A DNA stretch of 64,000 nt from Sympetrum striolatum (Eukaryota > Arthropoda > Insecta > Odonata > Libellulidae), in contig OX388348.1 in the NCBI GenBank assembly GCA_947579665.1, forward strand, positions 15,066,001 through 15,130,000, in the 5' to 3' direction. The notes below the pieces were generated by a model. That model worked only from the letters and a program-made list of their open reading frames with translations, was not told the DNA's origin and made no database searches. Each line of letters begins with the position of its first letter. The first letter of the stretch is position 1. A program made the position numbers and the translations under genes. This document shows positions 60,065-64,000 of this stretch, in pieces.

Positions 60065-60603
60065 TAAGGTGTCAGGGCTAAACGTGCAGTAATACAAAAT
60101 GTAATAACTTGAGAGTTAATTAAGATATTTATTGGCGGTTTGTTTCTAAAAGTATGGTAAAGTATGGTGTTGTTTAAAACAGTTAATACATCTCGTTATG
60201 TGTAGCATTAGTGGCAGAAAGACATTTAATCTCTATTTTACTCTCTCTAAATGTTTTGCAGCATTGCAGGCGTAATAACTGCTGGAATTCGATGGCGAAG
60301 TTCTGGTTTATCACGAAATGGTCTTTGATACACTTAATTCTTGATGAGCACAAACAAAAAATAATCAAGTGGTTCCTTTGCTTAGTTTCTTGAGGGAAAA
60401 GAAATAGATGGCCTACCCCTCCCAATCAAGGGATCTGGGAACTCATAATCCAAGAAATCCCACACAATTACTGCATAATGGCAAGGTGTGCCATCATCAA
60501 GCAAACGAAGAAAACATTTTTAGTCACCAAACTTAATTAATATCTCAATTACTTCTCAAGTTATTAGATTATGTATTATTATATGTTTAACCCAGACACC
60601 CTG
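60065..60603 (-). mobile_element. Internally deleted mariner-like transposon, 539 bp
   Basis: The ends are inverted repeats of about 70 bp with roughly three quarters identity: left TAAGGTGTCAGGGCTAAAC, right (reversed) CAGGGTGTCTGGGTTAAAC, followed inside by TAATACA.AAT.TAATAACTTGAGA. TA flanks both sides (60063-60064 and 60604-60605), the Tc1/mariner target duplication. Only about 100 bp separate the right end from the late transposase motifs, so most of the gene is missing. It is a non-autonomous deletion derivative of a formerly coding element. Confidence 0.85.
60165..60505 (-). pseudogene. Mariner-like transposase, C-terminal remnant
   Basis: On the minus strand from 60505 the frame reads DDGTPCHYAVIVWDFLDYEF, PDPLIGRGRP, a damaged SPDLTP block ending in a stop, KEPLDYFLF, VYQRPFRDKPELRHRI and VITPAMLQN, then three stops in decayed sequence. 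This is the catalytic-core end of arthropod mariner-related DDE transposases (DGAPCH..., the SPDLTPLDFFLWG line, ..LR.RI...ITP.ML...). The catalytic aspartate before GAPCH is retained, but earlier catalytic residues and the DNA-binding domain are absent. Multiple nonsense codons make it inactive. Confidence 0.85.
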
Positions 60604-60605
60604 TA

Positions 60606-61680
60606 CAAGGATATTGTCTATCACTCAAGTGGTATATAACGCACTTAACCACACGTGTATTTATAACATACCACTCATGTCGCTACTTGTTTCTTCTGTT
60701 TATCGTTGTGCTTAAAGACGTACATCTACTTGGGAATAATAGAGAACATTTTCCTCGTCCAGAGATAGATTAGTAAAAAGATGGAGCACAAACTTTACAA
60801 CTTCTATTCCATCTCATTTCTTGCGCAATCAATTTTCCAAGCCCGTTGTCGTGTTGGCATTTCGTAACATATAGGCATTGGATTCACTGATATTTATGTC
60901 CTTAGTGATACGAAAAAACGGTTATCTATTTTTATTGATAGGGTAACCATCTTTCTATCATGGCCTCGTACACAGAATTTAGATAGACGATATAACTAGG
61001 GCACATATTGGCAAAAGCTTGAAACAGATATTAAGTGCTATAACTTTCCCCCTGCCATACGCCTCTGGCGGATCGCAAGGTATACATCTAAAATATAATT
61101 GTTACAGTTAAAAACTCGTTATAGTGACAATATTACGCTGACTGTTGCGATACAAATATTACATTTGTTATGGAAAAAAGGGATTCACAAAATAAAATGG
61201 TAAGTTACTAATTATTTGCATTATTATGATAACAGATAAGATATTTATCGTCTTTGTACTTCTACAATACCTACGCAATCTACTGCACTCTATCCATTCT
61301 AGTATTCCATATCTAGCTTTATGGCCAATACCACCTAGGCTGTCCTTCCTGGCGAAGTCATGCTTTCTCATTCCATTTTCTCGGGTTCTTTTAATAACTG
61401 AGACACTAAGACCCAACCCATCCCAATTTAAAATATGAATGCAGATCACTATTTGATAGTAGTATATAAAATCATGGCCAAATATTAGTCACTAGGTGAA
61501 TAATTGAAGAGATTCAGCAATATTGTAACATGCGTGGTTTACCAGGAAATAATTGATGTAAAATAATGGTCATTCAGTATAGGAAAATGGGAAATAGAGA
61601 AGCTACGTGAGCTTATATCATCCTTCTGCTACACTTGGTACTTCATCAAACCATGAATGTCAAAAGCGAATTTAACATTT
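60606..61680. other. AT-rich sequence, no gene recognised
   Basis: Short overlapping open frames on both strands (61168-61449) have no motif. Confidence 0.5.
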
Positions 61681-62160
61681 CGTGAATGGGTGGCAATCCA
61701 TACCTATCCGTCGAGACTAAAACCGTTCACAACGCAGACACGCTATGACAAAGGACATTCGGAGCGTTCTAAACCTCTTAACCCCCGAGATACCTTTTGA
61801 CTTTCAAGCCCAATGCTAGTGGATAACCGGCTGGGAATTATTCTCGAAATCTCCTACCAGATTTGATGAACTAGGCGGCGTCGAACATTCTCTCATAATA
61901 ATCTTCCGTAGAATTCTGGACGCGACACAGGTTACTGACGTCGCTTGTCAGTCTTTCTCCCGTCGGTGGAGAAACCACAGGAGTCGGCTATGGAGGCCAC
62001 CGTAACGCGATCCCTCGATCCGTGGCTTTCATTCCACGAACAACGCACGTCCCACACTACCGCAACGAAGCTACATCAAATCCTTCTCGCTTTCTCCGAC
62101 AGCAAAACAATATTTATTTCTACCTTTTTCCGTCTCTATTAGAGAGTCCTTGAAGACGTC
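61680..62160. other. GC/CpG-rich patch
   Basis: Raised GC and CpG from 61690 to 62060. A 65-codon plus frame (61945-62142) lacks a recognisable motif. No RNA gene seen. Confidence 0.4.
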
Positions 62161-64000
62161 GCAGGAGGGTTAGCACAAGGTGAAGCTAAATCATATCTGT
62201 TTCAATCGTATTTTTCTACGACAAATACATTTCTATTTACCTATCAGAAAGAGCTCGCTGAGTTATCACTGTGGTCGTCATCTATAACACGACAGGTTGG
62301 CGATTACATAACTGTCTGAGATCTCCATTGTCATTATCACATTCCACGTAGCTCTCTATTGATCTCTCTATTGCTATTATCCATCATCGACATCCGTCAT
62401 TCGACACTATTGGTTTGATGGTAGTTCTCGAAATATCATCTTTCAGATGATGAACATCATCTAGCGATAATTGGTGGAATTCCATTACAGAAGAATATTA
62501 AATATCAAAACTAATACAAAATGTACGAGATGTAATTGTTTATTTTTCATTTTTTTTATTTTGATTTTTGATTTTGAAAAGTTGGACGATTTGTTCTATT
62601 AGAAAAAGAATGAATGGAGAAAAATATAATCTTTATTCGCCTATATTAATGTGATACATTTTTTATATATATGTACTACTTTAAAGGTGCAGAATTCTTA
62701 TCCTAATATATCACGGAGTAATTTGGTCACAAGGACCATTTCATACCAATATCTATTTTATCGTGAATTAAAAAAAATAGTCACTAAGATTCCTAAAAAT
62801 AGGATATGTAAAGTAAGTCTACCTGCAAAGCATTCAGTGGAAATGTTTTTGAGCTTCAAAACCTTTACTACTAGCAACAAAAAACCCTGGAGAGGGAATG
62901 AGACTTGCTGAAGCTAATAAATGAAGTAGTTTTCCCTTTATTTCGCCGCTAAGAAATAATATTACAAGTGAAGAAAATCATTGTAAATGTAGCACAATGG
63001 CTATGACTGTACTCATAGCGTTCTATATACGATATATAATTCTCATAGCATTCTATATATGGCATGATCACGATAAATCAGTGTCAGCACACCTCAGTAG
63101 CTTTCATATTATCATATTTATGGACGAAAATATACATATAAGAAATATGTTTCTCCATCTTACATTAAAAAAAATGATAAAGTAGAAAAGAATCACATCG
63201 TATATTTCCACAGAATATATTCTGCTTTTCCATTTTTATGGCCTTCCATGAAGTACCTTCGCATATCGAGTTTAAAAATGGTAAAGATTTTGTCCATTAA
63301 GAAATGGTATCAGGAGGAACTAATTCAGTAACTATATTATATACTACAGAAGATATTAAAATCTTATATATTCCTCAGCACCTATGAAAGTTATGTTAGA
63401 GCGAAAGATATTTTAAGTTAGTTAGAAAGTCAGCCAAAAACATCCAAATCAAGAGAAAGAACTTGGAAGAAAAGGATAAGGTGTGGGGCTATAGAAGGTG
63501 CATTAACGGTAGAACCATTATATCCTCAACGACTTCGTAATTTGAAGCGACAGATCGCCGAGTTCAATGAATCCGTGATATTCCGAGAGTAGGAAAAGGG
63601 GATTCCTTGAAGAGAAAACGAACGGAGAAAATAGTTAATTTCTTCTACGGATCCTATCGCAGCATCCCGACTCATCCTTCAGATGCACTCGGCAGCGTTG
63701 AGGCGAACTGAACAGTATTTCGGAACTCTTTTCACGCTCCACTGCACGTTTGTTTAATGTTCCTAACATTCAAAGTTCCCCTTTGATTTGCATTTCATCC
63801 GGGCTGAAATGAATGCAGAATCACTGCTCGCGTATGCTTCGTTTAAAGTGCGATGATACTTTTCAGGCTCCCAGATAAAGTTAGCCATACTTGTTCACTC
63901 CTTGGGATATCAGCATATTCATTATTTTATTCTCAAAGAGTTGAATTTAAATGGAACATTACGGAGTATATCGGTAAACAGGAAAGGATGGTTGGCTGGA
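62161..64000. other. Non-genic sequence to window end
   Basis: Mostly AT-rich. It contains a 30-bp tandem duplication at 63012-63071 (CTCATAGC(G/A)TTCTATATA.., two units) and a GC-balanced part at 63520-63720 without a recognisable gene. Confidence 0.45.
63012..63071 (+). repeat. Tandem duplication, 30-bp unit, two copies
   Basis: CTCATAGCGTTCTATATACG starts unit 1 (63012) and CTCATAGCATTCTATATATG starts unit 2 (63042); the 3' thirds have diverged. Confidence 0.65.

Noticed and set aside
1..64000. CRISPR arrays, operons or prokaryotic genes
   Set aside because: No regularly spaced identical repeats and no long tightly packed ORFs; composition and mobile elements are those of an animal genome.

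Overview
The window looks like ordinary, AT-rich, non-genic DNA (intergenic or intronic) from a large animal genome, most likely an insect or other arthropod. I base this on the base composition, the absence of any long open frame with recognisable domains, and the mix of decayed mobile elements: non-LTR retrotransposon (LINE) 3' ends, tRNA-derived SINEs, mariner/Tc1-type elements and a Helentron-type endonuclease fragment. I recognise no intact host protein-coding gene, no rRNA, no functional tRNA, no CRISPR array and nothing bacterial or viral. Species cannot be named from sequence alone.

Layout. 0-8 kb is AT-rich with one CpG-rich patch (about 1.65-2.2 kb) and two miniature inverted-repeat elements (2.6 kb and 5.7 kb). 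8.3-10.1 kb holds a LINE carboxy-terminal fragment bracketed by inverted TTCGAAGAATT-type minisatellites, an unassigned open frame and a tRNA-derived SINE. 14.9-16.1 kb has a 150-bp tandem duplication, a pyrimidine-rich patch and a LINE 3' untranslated fragment. 23.7-25.9 kb has a degenerate tandem repeat, a tRNA-Gly-like SINE head on the minus strand and a Helentron-like endonuclease pseudogene flanked by an exact 17-bp inverted repeat. 30.4-32.1 kb has a minus-strand LINE with its 3' tail, a SINE remnant and a second member of the 2.6-kb MITE family. 38-40 kb has a weak endonuclease-like remnant and a perfect 17-bp-arm palindrome. 43.6-48.4 kb is repeat-dense: a possible Penelope-like tail, a mariner MITE, a SINE 5' fragment, a foldback element and a LINE whose YGSE motif is split by an in-frame insertion. 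52.1-54.4 kb has two more minus-strand LINE 3' ends, one joined tail-to-tail to a SINE. 58.4-60.6 kb has another SINE and a 539-bp internally deleted mariner-like transposon that still carries the end of its transposase.

A second layer is a series of GC/CpG-rich, often strongly strand-asymmetric patches of about 0.3-0.7 kb, roughly ten of them, set in the AT-rich background. They account for most of the longer chance open frames. I cannot assign them a function.

The elements do not form a pathway. They are a record of successive insertions. The most informative relationships are between copies inside the window: SINE family (9.97, 31.1, 44.8, 58.4 kb), MITE family (2.6, 31.9 kb), and LINE 3' UTR families (15.9 with 54.2 kb; 48.3 with 52.2 kb). 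I found no convincing new biological system.
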